Positions 9,097 through 18,781 of a stretch of DNA of 64,000 nucleotides are shown here, one piece after another. The position numbers and the translations under genes are program-made. Source of the DNA: an uncultured Flavobacteriaceae bacterium (GTDB lineage Bacteria > Bacteroidota > Bacteroidia > Flavobacteriales > Flavobacteriaceae); assembly GCA_943789365.1 (NCBI GenBank), contig CALSTV010000001.1, positions 3,557,343 through 3,621,342 on the forward strand, read 5' to 3'. Positions within the stretch are counted from its first letter, which is position 1, and every line of letters starts with the position of its first letter. A model generated the notes under the pieces. The model saw only the letters and a program-made list of their open reading frames with translations. It was not told where the DNA came from and did no database searches.

Positions 9097-10237
9097 GAAA
9101 ATAGTTTTTTTATCTGGTACAAGAGCTGATTTTGGCAAAATTAAACCCTTAATCACTGTCTTAGAAAAATCAAATTCATATGATGTTCATGTGTTTGTCA
9201 CTGGCATTCATTTGATGGATAAATATGGTAAAACTTTAATTGAAATTGAAAAATGTGGTTTTAGCAATATTTATACCTATTCAAATCATACTGAAGAAAA
9301 CACTATGGATTTGACTCTGTCAAAAACCATTCATGGATTTTCTTCCTATATAAAAAACTTAGCACCGCATTTAATTGTAGTTCACGGAGATCGCGTTGAA
9401 GCCTTGGCGGGAGCCATTTGTGGTTCTCTTAACAATATTCGAGTTGCACATATCGAAGGGGGAGAAGTTTCTGGCACTATAGATGAATTAATCAGACACT
9501 CAGTTTCAAAGATGAGCCATATTCATTATGTATCTAATGAAGCAGCTAAAAACAGATTGATTCAAATGGGAGAATTAGAATCCAGTATATATACCATAGG
9601 TTCACCTGATATTGACATCATGTTTTCAGATAATTTACCAGACCTATCACTTGTAAAAAGATATTATGAAATTGATTTTGATTCTTTTGCAATTGTGATG
9701 TTCCACCCTGTAACTACTGAATTTAACGATATGGCTAAATACGCCAAACAATTCGTAGACGCTTTACTTTTAAAATCTAACAAAGACAATTATGTAGTGA
9801 TTTATCCCAATAATGACATGGGAAGTAAATCTATATTTAACGAATTCGAACGATTTAAAAACAACAAACGATTTAAAGTTTTTCCATCTCTTCGATTCGA
9901 ATATTTTTTAAGCTTATTAAAAAGTGCAACCTATATCATTGGGAATTCAAGTGCAGGTATTCGGGAAGCACCCTATTACGGAGTACCAACTGTAAATATT
10001 GGTTCAAGGCAAAATAACAGATCGAACTTAGCTCATATAATAAATGTAGATTACAGTAGTACTTCGATAGATACAGGAATTAAAAAGTGTAAAAACATTG
10101 AATTCCAAGAAATAACTGATAATTTTGGTAATGGAAATTCAACACAACTGTTTATGAATTCTTTAACTGGTAATCCTTCTATTTGGGAAATTTTGAATCA
10201 AAAGAAATTTATAGATTTTAAGAATGATAAAAGATAA
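9089..10237 (+). CDS. neuC: UDP-GlcNAc 2-epimerase, hydrolysing (NeuC/LegG type)
   Basis: 382 residues. Hydrolysing epimerases release ManNAc (or a 2,4-diacetamido analogue) for NeuB. Landmarks: [12 protein letters not shown] at 9-20, [26 protein letters not shown], and [11 protein letters not shown] in the C-terminal domain. The start must be TTG at 9089, because no ATG or GTG precedes the first beta strand in frame. It overlaps neuB by 8 bases, with GGAG just upstream. The RADFGKIK variant differs from the RA(E/D)YG of enterobacterial NeuC, so the exact substrate is uncertain. Confidence 0.82.
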   Translation: MNKKIVFLSGTRADFGKIKPLITVLEKSNSYDVHVFVTGIHLMDKYGKTLIEIEKCGFSNIYTYSNHTEENTMDLTLSKTIHGFSSYIKNLAPHLIVVHGDRVEALAGAICGSLNNIRVAHIEGGEVSGTIDELIRHSVSKMSHIHYVSNEAAKNRLIQMGELESSIYTIGSPDIDIMFSDNLPDLSLVKRYYEIDFDSFAIVMFHPVTTEFNDMAKYAKQFVDALLLKSNKDNYVVIYPNNDMGSKSIFNEFERFKNNKRFKVFPSLRFEYFLSLLKSATYIIGNSSAGIREAPYYGVPTVNIGSRQNNRSNLAHIINVDYSSTSIDTGIKKCKNIEFQEITDNFGNGNSTQLFMNSLTGNPSIWEILNQKKFIDFKNDKR

Positions 10238-10249
10238 ATTAAATAACAT

Positions 10250-11362
10250 TTGAAAAATATACTAGTAATTTTTGGAACGAGACCAGAGGCTATAAAAATG
10301 GCTCCATTGGTTCTTAAACTTAAGGAGAATACTTTGTTGAATACCAAATTATGCGTAACAGCACAACATAGAGAAATGCTAGATCAAGTATTACACTTTT
10401 TCAAACTTACTGCTGATTACGACCTCGATCTCATGCAAAAGAACCAATCATTAAATAAATTGGCGAGTCGAATATTAGATGCCGTTGATGATGTTTTATT
10501 AGATTTTAATCCGGATGTAGTTTTGGTTCATGGCGATACCACAACAAGCAGTATGGCAGCGTTAGCAGCATTTCATAGAAATATAAAAGTTGCTCATGTA
10601 GAAGCCGGATTGAGAACTTATAATAAACACGCACCGTTTCCAGAAGAAATTAATAGACAACTCACAGCTAGACTAGCAGATTATCATTTTGCGCCAACTA
10701 TTGGAGCTATTGAAAACCTAATTAAAAATGAGGGCGTGCGTTCTGAAAACGTTTACAATACTGGAAATACGGTCATTGATGCCTTACTACTAGGTCTCCA
10801 AAATATAAACCAACAAAAGGATCAAATTGTTAAGCTCAAAAAATATTTAGTTCCTAATAAAAGAACAATTTTAGTTACGGGACACAGAAGGGAAAATTTT
10901 GGAGATAATTTCATTTCATTATGTAAAGCGCTCAATACCCTTGCCAATCGTGAAGACGTTCAAATTGTATTTCCTGTACATTTGAATCCGAAAATAAAAG
11001 ACATAGCCTACGACCATCTAAAGGCGAATGAAAATATTTATTTATCAGAACCATTGGATTATGAAGCTTTTATATGGATAATGAATGAATGTCATTTTAT
11101 CATAACTGATAGTGGGGGTATTCAAGAAGAAGCTCCCACATTAAAAAAACCAGTTTTGGTTACCAGGGATTTGACTGAAAGAATGGAAGCTGTGGATCTT
11201 CGGGTGGTAAAATTGACAGGTTCAGCATATGATTCGATAGTCAAAAATAGCGTTGCTTTATTAGAAAACAAAGAATTCTATAACCAAATGGTATCCAGTT
11301 TTAATCCTTATGGAGATGGCAAAACTAGCGAGAAAATAATTAATATTTTAATGAAAGAATAA
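10250..11362 (+). CDS. wecB: UDP-GlcNAc 2-epimerase, non-hydrolysing
   Basis: 370 residues, interconverting UDP-GlcNAc and UDP-ManNAc. Landmarks: FGTRPEAIKMAPL near the N-terminus, VHGDTTTS, HVEAGLRT, and TDSGGIQEEA in the UDP-binding domain. The only in-frame start is TTG at 10250, directly before the first strand, making this the second consecutive gene with a TTG start. No WecC dehydrogenase is present in the window, so UDP-ManNAc may be used directly or oxidised by an enzyme encoded elsewhere. Confidence 0.9.
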   Translation: MKNILVIFGTRPEAIKMAPLVLKLKENTLLNTKLCVTAQHREMLDQVLHFFKLTADYDLDLMQKNQSLNKLASRILDAVDDVLLDFNPDVVLVHGDTTTSSMAALAAFHRNIKVAHVEAGLRTYNKHAPFPEEINRQLTARLADYHFAPTIGAIENLIKNEGVRSENVYNTGNTVIDALLLGLQNINQQKDQIVKLKKYLVPNKRTILVTGHRRENFGDNFISLCKALNTLANREDVQIVFPVHLNPKIKDIAYDHLKANENIYLSEPLDYEAFIWIMNECHFIITDSGGIQEEAPTLKKPVLVTRDLTERMEAVDLRVVKLTGSAYDSIVKNSVALLENKEFYNQMVSSFNPYGDGKTSEKIINILMKE

Positions 11363-12597
11363 TGAAGACGCTAATATTATGTGAAAGTTTACGAATCAAT
11401 AAAACTTCATCAGGTATTGTAAGTTCCACATTTATAAAATCTTTGGAAAATAATAATTTTGACATAACATGTCTTTATGAGGATTCAATACCCTTAGAAC
11501 AAATAACATGGTTTTCAACAGTAAATTTAATCCCTGTTACTTATGCACCTAAAAAGCAAAATTTATTGCAAAGGATCCCTAAAATCAAAGCAATTCCATC
11601 ATATCTACGTGGATATTCTAATTCCTTTAAAAACTGTATAGATGATTGGATAGAAATTATAAACAAGACCTTGGAGAATGAAAGTTTTGATTTGATTATT
11701 ACACTTGGAAGTGGAGCTGGTTTCATCCCTCATTACGCTATGAAAGAAATAAAGACCCATATTCCTTGGATAGCAAACTTTCACGATCCTTATCCTATGA
11801 CATTATATCCTGAACCCTATAGAGAAAAATCAAATATAATCTATAAAATCCAGGAACGTCATACCAAAGAAATCATTTCAAAAGCTAGTTTCGTAACCTT
11901 TCCTTCAAAACTATTAATGGATGAAATGTCGAGTTATTTTCCGCTTATAAAGGACAAAGGTTTTGTTTTGCCGCATGTAGGGATGGAACTGAGCCATACA
12001 CCATCGGAGGACGACGATAATCTGGTTAACTTTCAGTTAAATAGATTTAATCTCGTTCATGCCGGAAATTTAATGAAATATAGAAAAATTGAATATTTAT
12101 TACGTGCCTATAAGCGATTTATTGAATCCGATTCAGAGATTAAAAAAAATAGCGTTTTGAATATTCTAGGATTCATTAAGAAAGAACAGAAACACTATGT
12201 AGATATGCATCTCAACTCAGATAATGTAAAAATTATTTCGCATAGAGTTAGCTACAAAAAAAGTATTGCATTGACAAAACAAGCTGATGTCTCAATAATA
12301 ATAGAAGCCATTGCAGATACAAGTCCATTTATGCCAGGTAAATTAGCCGATTTAATTTATCAAGAAAAACAAATTTTAGCTCTTACACCAAAAAAATCAG
12401 AAACTCTTAGAATTCTTGGGGAGGATTACGAATTCTCTTCGAGAGTAGATGACGAGGACAAAATATATGAACTCTTGGTTAAATTGTATGCATTGTGGAA
12501 AAAGGACAAACTTAAACTTAGTAATGCTGCAAGATTAAAAGCATATATTTCGGAGAAACATTTGAGTGAAACTATAACAAAAAAATTAAGAGAATAA
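11362..12597 (+). CDS. Glycosyltransferase, GT-B (GT4-like)
   Basis: 411 residues. The N-terminal domain has LIITLGSGAGFIPHYA and WIANFHDPYPM; the C-terminal domain has LVHAGNL and FMPGKLADLIYQEKQILAL, which replaces the usual EX7E region. This layout is common in capsule transferases that recognise GlcNAc-type donors. It starts one base inside the wecB stop (TAATG). Specificity unknown. Confidence 0.75.
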   Translation: MKTLILCESLRINKTSSGIVSSTFIKSLENNNFDITCLYEDSIPLEQITWFSTVNLIPVTYAPKKQNLLQRIPKIKAIPSYLRGYSNSFKNCIDDWIEIINKTLENESFDLIITLGSGAGFIPHYAMKEIKTHIPWIANFHDPYPMTLYPEPYREKSNIIYKIQERHTKEIISKASFVTFPSKLLMDEMSSYFPLIKDKGFVLPHVGMELSHTPSEDDDNLVNFQLNRFNLVHAGNLMKYRKIEYLLRAYKRFIESDSEIKKNSVLNILGFIKKEQKHYVDMHLNSDNVKIISHRVSYKKSIALTKQADVSIIIEAIADTSPFMPGKLADLIYQEKQILALTPKKSETLRILGEDYEFSSRVDDEDKIYELLVKLYALWKKDKLKLSNAARLKAYISEKHLSETITKKLRE

Positions 12598-12644
12598 AAT
12601 GAATTTTCCAACAACAATCTTAATTTATTAAACATAAAGGAGAA

Positions 12645-14045
12645 ATGTCAGATAAAAAGAAAATTGCTGTGATCATCCCTGATGGTGTAGGAATCAAAAA
12701 TTACTTGTATTCAAAATTTACGCAACACCTTAAAAAAAACAGTACGGTGATTTTAATCCATTCCGTTTCTGATGGGGCTATTAAAGACATAGAAAGTATT
12801 CATGGGAAGTCCTTCAAAACATACAAATTACCCGAATATAAGGAAACGATCAAACAAAAGTTTTTAAGAGAGCTTATTCATTTGGCGCGTTTAAAACAAA
12901 ACAAAAAACAAACTAAAAACCCTTCGTTACTTACAAATTGGAATCCGAATAAATCGGGCGTAAATTTTTTATTCTATTCATGCATTGAATTATGTCAATT
13001 CATTTTTGTGAACAGGTACAATAAAATACTTAGATTGGAAAATTTATATGAGAGGGAACTATTTAAATCACATGACGACTGTAAAGAATTATTAAAAAAT
13101 ATAAAAGTAGATACTATTATAAATACCCATCAAAGATCAATACGAGCCATTCCTCTAATTAGTGCTGCTAAAGGATTACACATCCGAACATATGGAGCTG
13201 TGTTTTCATGGGACAATCTTCCAAAAGCTAGAATGTCTGTCAGAACAGATAATTATTTGTTGTGGTCTAAACATATGCTTGATGAGATGCTTCTATATTA
13301 CCCTGAAGTTTCTAGAAAAAATCTCCATGTCACAGGAACTCCTCAATTTGAATTTTATCTTCAAGAAGAATTGCTAGAATCCAAGGAAGTGTTTTTTAAC
13401 AATTATGGATTAGATACAACGAAAAAAACCATTTGTTTTTCCGGTGATGACGAAAAAACATCCCCGTTCGATCCAATATATTTAGACCATATTGCTGAAG
13501 AAATTTCTCATATGAGAGAAGATGAAAAGCCTCAAATTTTACTGAGAAGATGTCCTGTAGATATTTCAAAGAGATTTGAAAAGGTAGTTGATAAATATCC
13601 GGATATTATAAAAAAAGTGGATCCCTTGTGGAATTTTGATAAATCTGAAAATTGGACTCTTATATACCCCTCCTTTAAGGATGTAAAACTTTTGGTAAAT
13701 ACTGTTTTTCATTCCGATGCGGTAATTAACGTCGGATCTACAATGGCACATGACTTTGCAATGTATAAAAAACCAGCAATCTATTTAAATTACAACCCAG
13801 TAGTTTCAGAACATTGGTCAATTGAAACGATCTATAAGTTTCAACATTTTCGAAGCTTGGATGATTTAAAGCCGGTTTACTGGCTGAATAGCAGAACAAA
13901 AATATCTGAGGTCATTCAAAGAGCTATAGATCTAGAAAAAAGCACTGAAATTATCTCTGATAGTCAAAAATGGCTAAATATAATTTCAACCAATCGATTG
14001 AATGCCTCGAAAGATATTGCTAACTTGCTAAGTAAAACGAATTAA
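12645..14045 (+). CDS. GT-B-like surface carbohydrate protein (putative)
   Basis: 466 residues, not confidently assigned to a family. It has two halves as in GT-B enzymes. The first ends with GAVFSWDNLPKARM and YLLWSKHM; the second has HVTGTPQFEFY, ICFSGDDE and near the C-terminus VINVGSTMAHDFAMYKKPAIYLNY. The GTPQF and GSTMAHDFA elements recall CDP-glycerol or polysialyltransferase-like GT-B proteins, so it could be the transferase that uses the CMP-sugar, but this is inference. It has an unusually good ribosome binding site (AAAGGAG, 3 bases before ATG 12645). It overlaps the next gene by one base. Confidence 0.55.
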   Translation: MSDKKKIAVIIPDGVGIKNYLYSKFTQHLKKNSTVILIHSVSDGAIKDIESIHGKSFKTYKLPEYKETIKQKFLRELIHLARLKQNKKQTKNPSLLTNWNPNKSGVNFLFYSCIELCQFIFVNRYNKILRLENLYERELFKSHDDCKELLKNIKVDTIINTHQRSIRAIPLISAAKGLHIRTYGAVFSWDNLPKARMSVRTDNYLLWSKHMLDEMLLYYPEVSRKNLHVTGTPQFEFYLQEELLESKEVFFNNYGLDTTKKTICFSGDDEKTSPFDPIYLDHIAEEISHMREDEKPQILLRRCPVDISKRFEKVVDKYPDIIKKVDPLWNFDKSENWTLIYPSFKDVKLLVNTVFHSDAVINVGSTMAHDFAMYKKPAIYLNYNPVVSEHWSIETIYKFQHFRSLDDLKPVYWLNSRTKISEVIQRAIDLEKSTEIISDSQKWLNIISTNRLNASKDIANLLSKTN

Positions 14046-15178
14046 TGCATATAGTATACCTAACAAGTGAATATCCGAAAACAGGTCTCAACGGTGGAGG
14101 CATTGGCTCTGTTGTAGCCTTTTTAGGACGACAATTAGTAAAAAGAGGTCATTCTATTTCGGTTGTGGGCATCAACAATATGCCAGAAGACAGTTTTGAA
14201 AATGATAACGGAGTACAGGTGTACCGACTAGCGAGGTCTACCTGGAAAATCGGTAAATTTTACGATCACACAAAGCGTACACTGAGAAAAATTAATAAAA
14301 TTGCCGAAAGTGAAAAGGTGGATATTGTGGAAGGTAGCGAACTTAATTTTGCCTTTTTCCCTAAAAGAACATCTTATAAGAAAATCATACGCTTGCATGG
14401 AGGTCATCACTTTTTTGCTATAGAATTAGATAAAAAACCATCTCTTTGGAAAGGCTTTCAAGAAAAAAAATCTTTTAAAAAAGCAGATGGATATATCGCT
14501 GTGAGTGATTATGTAGGATCTCAAACACAAAAGCATCTGAATTTAATTTTTCCATATCAAACCATTCACAATAGTGTAGATACAGAAATTTTCAGCCCAT
14601 CTGACACAAGTCTCGTTGAAAGGAATACGTTGCTGTTTGTCGGTACCGTATGTGAAAAGAAAGGAGTTCGTCAATTGGTTCAAGCATTTCCATTGATAAG
14701 AAAACAGATTCCTTCTGTTAAATTGAAAATAGTTGGCAGGGATTGGAAAAAACCTGATGGTTCTTCATATATAAGTTATTTGAAATTATTTATCAGTCCA
14801 GCCGATGAAGATGCCATCATAATAGTTGGTCCTGTACCACATGCGCATATTTCAAAACTCATGGAGCAAACGGATGTTTGCGTTTTCCCCTCTCATATGG
14901 AATCTATGCCTATAGCATGGTTAGAAGCATTGGCAATGGGTAAAAAGGTGGTCGCAAGTAATATTGGTCCTGGCAAGGAAGCAATTATTCAAAATCAAAC
15001 TGGTATTTTGGTAAATCCCTTTAAACCCAATGAAATTGCGAATGGTGCCATTAAAATACTAAAAGACGAGAATGCCGATGCCATTGGGATTGCAGCGCGT
15101 AAAGATGTATCTATACGTTTCAATGTTGAAAAAATAATAGGTGAAAATATTTCCTATTATATGGATATTATCTATTAA
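14045..15178 (+). CDS. Glycosyltransferase family 4
   Basis: 377 residues. N-terminal glycine-rich loop NGGGIGSVV and C-terminal EX7E motif ESMPIAWLE, followed by ALAMGKKVVAS and GILV, all classic for GT4 retaining transferases. VGTVCEKKGVRQLV marks the start of the nucleotide-binding domain. The stop at 15178 is followed 25 bases later by the next transferase. Confidence 0.9.
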   Translation: MHIVYLTSEYPKTGLNGGGIGSVVAFLGRQLVKRGHSISVVGINNMPEDSFENDNGVQVYRLARSTWKIGKFYDHTKRTLRKINKIAESEKVDIVEGSELNFAFFPKRTSYKKIIRLHGGHHFFAIELDKKPSLWKGFQEKKSFKKADGYIAVSDYVGSQTQKHLNLIFPYQTIHNSVDTEIFSPSDTSLVERNTLLFVGTVCEKKGVRQLVQAFPLIRKQIPSVKLKIVGRDWKKPDGSSYISYLKLFISPADEDAIIIVGPVPHAHISKLMEQTDVCVFPSHMESMPIAWLEALAMGKKVVASNIGPGKEAIIQNQTGILVNPFKPNEIANGAIKILKDENADAIGIAARKDVSIRFNVEKIIGENISYYMDIIY

Positions 15179-15203
15179 TACTTTTATAAGCCCTATTTTA
15201 ACC

Positions 15204-16316
15204 ATGAAATTTGCAATCATTACACAAGCGAAACACAAACAAGATAATGGCTCAATATACGCATATGAGCCTTACGTGCGTGAAATGAATTTATGGCTAA
15301 AATACACCTCTGAGGTTAAAATCGTTACGCCCATCTGCTCGCTTAAACCTGAGAAAATTGATACGGAATACGATTGCAAAACCATAGAATTAGTTAAAAT
15401 TCCTGATTTTCATATTTTATCTATAAAAGCAACATTGTTGACCCTCTTACGAATGCCCCTTGTTTTTTATAGAATTGTGCTAACTATGAAATGGGCGGAT
15501 CATATTCACTTAAGATGTCCCGGAAATATAGCTTTGTTGGGTTGTGTTGCACAAGTGTTTTTCCCACATAAACCTAAAACTGTAAAATATGCGGGAAATT
15601 GGGCCCCCAATAGCAAACAACCTCTTAGTTATCGCTTTCAGAAATGGATACTATCGAACACATTGCTTTCTAAAAATTGTAAAGTACTCGTTTATGGCGA
15701 ATGGGAAAATCAATCCAGCAATATTGTACCCTTTTATACTGCTTCTTATTACAAAAAAGATATTAAGAAAATAAGCGCCACTAACTTTGATAAAGGAATA
15801 AAATTGTTGTTCGTAGGCACGTTAAGCAAAGGAAAACAACCTATTTTAAGTGTCAAAATTGCAGAACAACTACATAACAAAGGATATGCTGCCTCTCTGG
15901 ATATTTATGGAGAAGGAGCGGAAAAACAGCGTATTCAGGCTTATATAAAAAAACACGAACTAGGACATTTCATTAGCCTGCATGGTAACCAACCTAAAGA
16001 TGTCGTTACATCCGCCTTTGAAAGAAGTCATTTTTTAGTTTTTATATCCAAATCAGAAGGATGGCCAAAAGTGGTTGCAGAAGCCATGTTCTGGTCTTGT
16101 TTGCCAATATCCTCCAAAGTTTCATGTGTGCCCTATATGCTAAATCAGGGTAGAAGAGGAGCACTTGTCAATCCGGATATTGATGAAATACAAGAAGTAA
16201 TTGTCAATTATATTCATAACTTTGAAACTTACAGCAAACATGTTGAAAACGGCGCATTTTGGTCGCACCAGTTCACATTGGATAAATTTGACGCCGATAT
16301 CAAAGAAATGATATGA
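15204..16316 (+). CDS. Glycosyltransferase family 4
   Basis: 370 residues from ATG 15204. The frame is open back to 15141, but the extra 21 residues overlap the previous gene, and the family's first strand (MKFAIITQAKH) begins at 15204. EX7E motif EGWPKVVAE, LLFVGTLSKGKQP and a C-terminal GALVNPD loop support GT4. It overlaps the next gene by the four bases ATGA, so coupling is likely. Confidence 0.88.
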   Translation: MKFAIITQAKHKQDNGSIYAYEPYVREMNLWLKYTSEVKIVTPICSLKPEKIDTEYDCKTIELVKIPDFHILSIKATLLTLLRMPLVFYRIVLTMKWADHIHLRCPGNIALLGCVAQVFFPHKPKTVKYAGNWAPNSKQPLSYRFQKWILSNTLLSKNCKVLVYGEWENQSSNIVPFYTASYYKKDIKKISATNFDKGIKLLFVGTLSKGKQPILSVKIAEQLHNKGYAASLDIYGEGAEKQRIQAYIKKHELGHFISLHGNQPKDVVTSAFERSHFLVFISKSEGWPKVVAEAMFWSCLPISSKVSCVPYMLNQGRRGALVNPDIDEIQEVIVNYIHNFETYSKHVENGAFWSHQFTLDKFDADIKEMI

Positions 16317-17401
16317 ATAAAACGAACGTGTTACAGTTAATTGATTCTTTAGACCTTGGCGGTGCAGAAACCTTGGCTGTAAACACCTACAACCTGCTCG
16401 CGAAAGAAATGTATTGCAATTCTTTTATTTGCGCAACAAGATTAGAAGGGCCTTTAAAAAAAAGGTTGGATTCTGACGATAACTATTTGTTTTTAAAAAA
16501 AACAGGAAGTATAGATTTCCGGGCTATTGTTCGTTTGAAAAAATTTGTTCAAAAAAAGCAAATTCAAATCATTCACGCACATTCTTCTTCTTTTTTTCTA
16601 GCGGTTTGTGTAAAAATACTTTATCCGAAGTTAAAAATTATTTGGCATGATCATTATGGAAAAAGTGAATTTCTACAAAACAGAAAAAAAACGGCCTTAA
16701 AAATAGCATCACCCTTTTTTTCAAGTATCATTTCAATAAATAATATACTAAAAACTTGGGCGCAAAACAATTTACACTGCAGTTATGTCAATCATGTGAA
16801 TAATTATGCGGAATTGGATAACTTTGAAAAAACAACAATTTTGTCAGGAATAGAGGGTAAAAGAATTGTTTGTCTTGCCGCTCTACGACCGCAAAAAGAC
16901 CATTTAAACTTATTGAAAGCGTTTACTAAATTACATAAGAACTATAGTGATTGGTCCTTACATTTAGTCGGAGAAGGTCATGATATCGAATATTTGGCAA
17001 AAATCAAGGAATTTATTAGTACGAATCAACTTGAAAAAAACGTATTTTTGTATGGGGGCTGTTTAGATATCAATTCAATATTACAACAGGCAACTATCGG
17101 TGTTTTATCGTCTAAATCGGAAGGATTACCAATTGCACTTCTTGAATATGGACTCGCAAAATTACCGGTTCTGGTAACAGATGTAGGGGATTGTTATAAG
17201 CTAACGAAAAGATTACACCCAAATTTAAGGGTATCACCAGAAAATAATCAAGAATTCTACAAACAATTGAAAACCCTTATTGATTTTACGGATGAAACTA
17301 GAGAAAGAATGGGATCCAAATTACTCGAGATCGTTGGCAAAGAATATAGTGCAGAAAATTACATTAAGGAATTGATAAATATTTATAAAAAGTGCCTTTA
17401 A
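16313..17401 (+). CDS. Glycosyltransferase family 4
   Basis: 362 residues. N-terminal DLGGAETLAVN motif, IIHAHSSSF, and the EX7E motif EGLPIALLE. This N-terminal pattern is typical of GT4 enzymes of O-antigen and capsule loci. It starts within the previous stop (ATGA) and overlaps the following membrane protein by 10 bases. Confidence 0.9.
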   Translation: MNKTNVLQLIDSLDLGGAETLAVNTYNLLAKEMYCNSFICATRLEGPLKKRLDSDDNYLFLKKTGSIDFRAIVRLKKFVQKKQIQIIHAHSSSFFLAVCVKILYPKLKIIWHDHYGKSEFLQNRKKTALKIASPFFSSIISINNILKTWAQNNLHCSYVNHVNNYAELDNFEKTTILSGIEGKRIVCLAALRPQKDHLNLLKAFTKLHKNYSDWSLHLVGEGHDIEYLAKIKEFISTNQLEKNVFLYGGCLDINSILQQATIGVLSSKSEGLPIALLEYGLAKLPVLVTDVGDCYKLTKRLHPNLRVSPENNQEFYKQLKTLIDFTDETRERMGSKLLEIVGKEYSAENYIKELINIYKKCL

Positions 17402-18726
17402 AAAACAGACAATCATATTATATTTTACTAGGACTACATTTGGTCATGGGGATTTTATTCTTAAATAACCTTGTAGGCAAAATAATTACTTTAATAATTA
17501 CTATTGCAGCTATTACTGACATCATCTTAAATAGTAACAAAAAAGAGCGTGTTCTCTTTTGGGTGGTATATTTTATTTCTGCTGAAGTGTTTTTTAGAAT
17601 GACAAGCTCTTTGGTTTCGTGGGAAATGATTAAGTATGTTTCTGCTCTTTTATTTTTTATCGGCATTCTTAGCGAAAGTAAAACACCTACGTTTCCTCCG
17701 TTTTTTTTTGTTTATGTTCTATTATTACTCATTAGTATTGCCTTTACAGATGTCCCGCCCGATGCTTCCATTCGAATGTCCATCGTATTCAATTTATCTG
17801 GACCCATCTTACTTGGAGTTGCTGGTATCTATTTTTACGGAAAGGAATATTCATTGAAGGATATTTACAAATCAATGTATTTCAGTGTGTTGCCGATTCT
17901 AAGCATGCTCGTTTATTTATACGTTCGTACTCCAGATTTAAAAGAAGTTGTATTTAGAGGTTCTGCAAATTTTGCAACTTCCGGAGGATTTGGTCCAAAC
18001 CAGGTTTCAACTAGTCTAGGAATTGGCTTTTTTGCGTTGGGGGTCCTAATAATTGCAAAAAAGAAATTTACAGGTCTGTTGCTGTTGGATTGGCTGTTAT
18101 TGGTCTATATTTTCTACAGAGCACTGTTAACTTTTTCCAGAGGAGGATTGATCACAGGAGTTTTTGCATTTGGGGCATTTTTATTATTTTATATACTCAC
18201 TATAAAAAAACCTTCTTTGTTTATCGGTAAAGCAATTATCGCTATTCTATTTATAGCCATTACTGTTTGGCTATACACTGTCTATGTTACTGGGGGAATG
18301 ATTACGAACCGTTATCTCGGTAAAAATGCAAGTGGTGTACAGAAAGAAGATATTTCTTCGGGTAGAGTTGACATTCTAATCACTCAATATGATAACTTTT
18401 TAAAACATCCCTTTTTTGGAATTGGTGTTGGAAATGGAAAATATTATAGAATGAAATCAGATACGCATGTTACTGCAGCATCACATAACGAGGTCGGTAG
18501 AATAGTTGAAGAACATGGTTTGATTGGTGTAATTTCTCTTTTTATGCTGCTCTTTTATCCTTTGGTTGGTATTCAATACAAATCGAACCTTAATAAAGGT
18601 TTTGTATTGGCTTTTTATTTGATTTGGTTTTTAACTATCAATCATTCGGCTATGCGAATTGCTTTGCCAAGTGTTTTTTACGGCTTGAGTTTGATTCGAA
18701 TTTCTCATAATGAAGATGGTTTTTAA
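17392..18726 (+). CDS. O-antigen ligase/polymerase family membrane protein
   Basis: 444 residues, with about 10-12 hydrophobic segments. A large periplasmic region (about 290-370) includes SSGRVDILITQYDNFLKHPFFGIGVGN in its first half and AASHNEVGRIVEEHG; the SGR...HPFFGIGxG...HN pattern is that of WaaL/Wzy. The start is GTG at 17392, overlapping the preceding gene by 10 bases. Because export here is by an ABC transporter, a ligase role (joining O-antigen to lipid A-core) is more economical than a polymerase role, but sequence alone does not decide. Confidence 0.8.
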   Translation: MPLKNRQSYYILLGLHLVMGILFLNNLVGKIITLIITIAAITDIILNSNKKERVLFWVVYFISAEVFFRMTSSLVSWEMIKYVSALLFFIGILSESKTPTFPPFFFVYVLLLLISIAFTDVPPDASIRMSIVFNLSGPILLGVAGIYFYGKEYSLKDIYKSMYFSVLPILSMLVYLYVRTPDLKEVVFRGSANFATSGGFGPNQVSTSLGIGFFALGVLIIAKKKFTGLLLLDWLLLVYIFYRALLTFSRGGLITGVFAFGAFLLFYILTIKKPSLFIGKAIIAILFIAITVWLYTVYVTGGMITNRYLGKNASGVQKEDISSGRVDILITQYDNFLKHPFFGIGVGNGKYYRMKSDTHVTAASHNEVGRIVEEHGLIGVISLFMLLFYPLVGIQYKSNLNKGFVLAFYLIWFLTINHSAMRIALPSVFYGLSLIRISHNEDGF

Positions 18727-18781
18727 ATTATTTCGAGTGTTCACAACGCTCAATCCAATTAAATATTAATAGACAGTTCAT

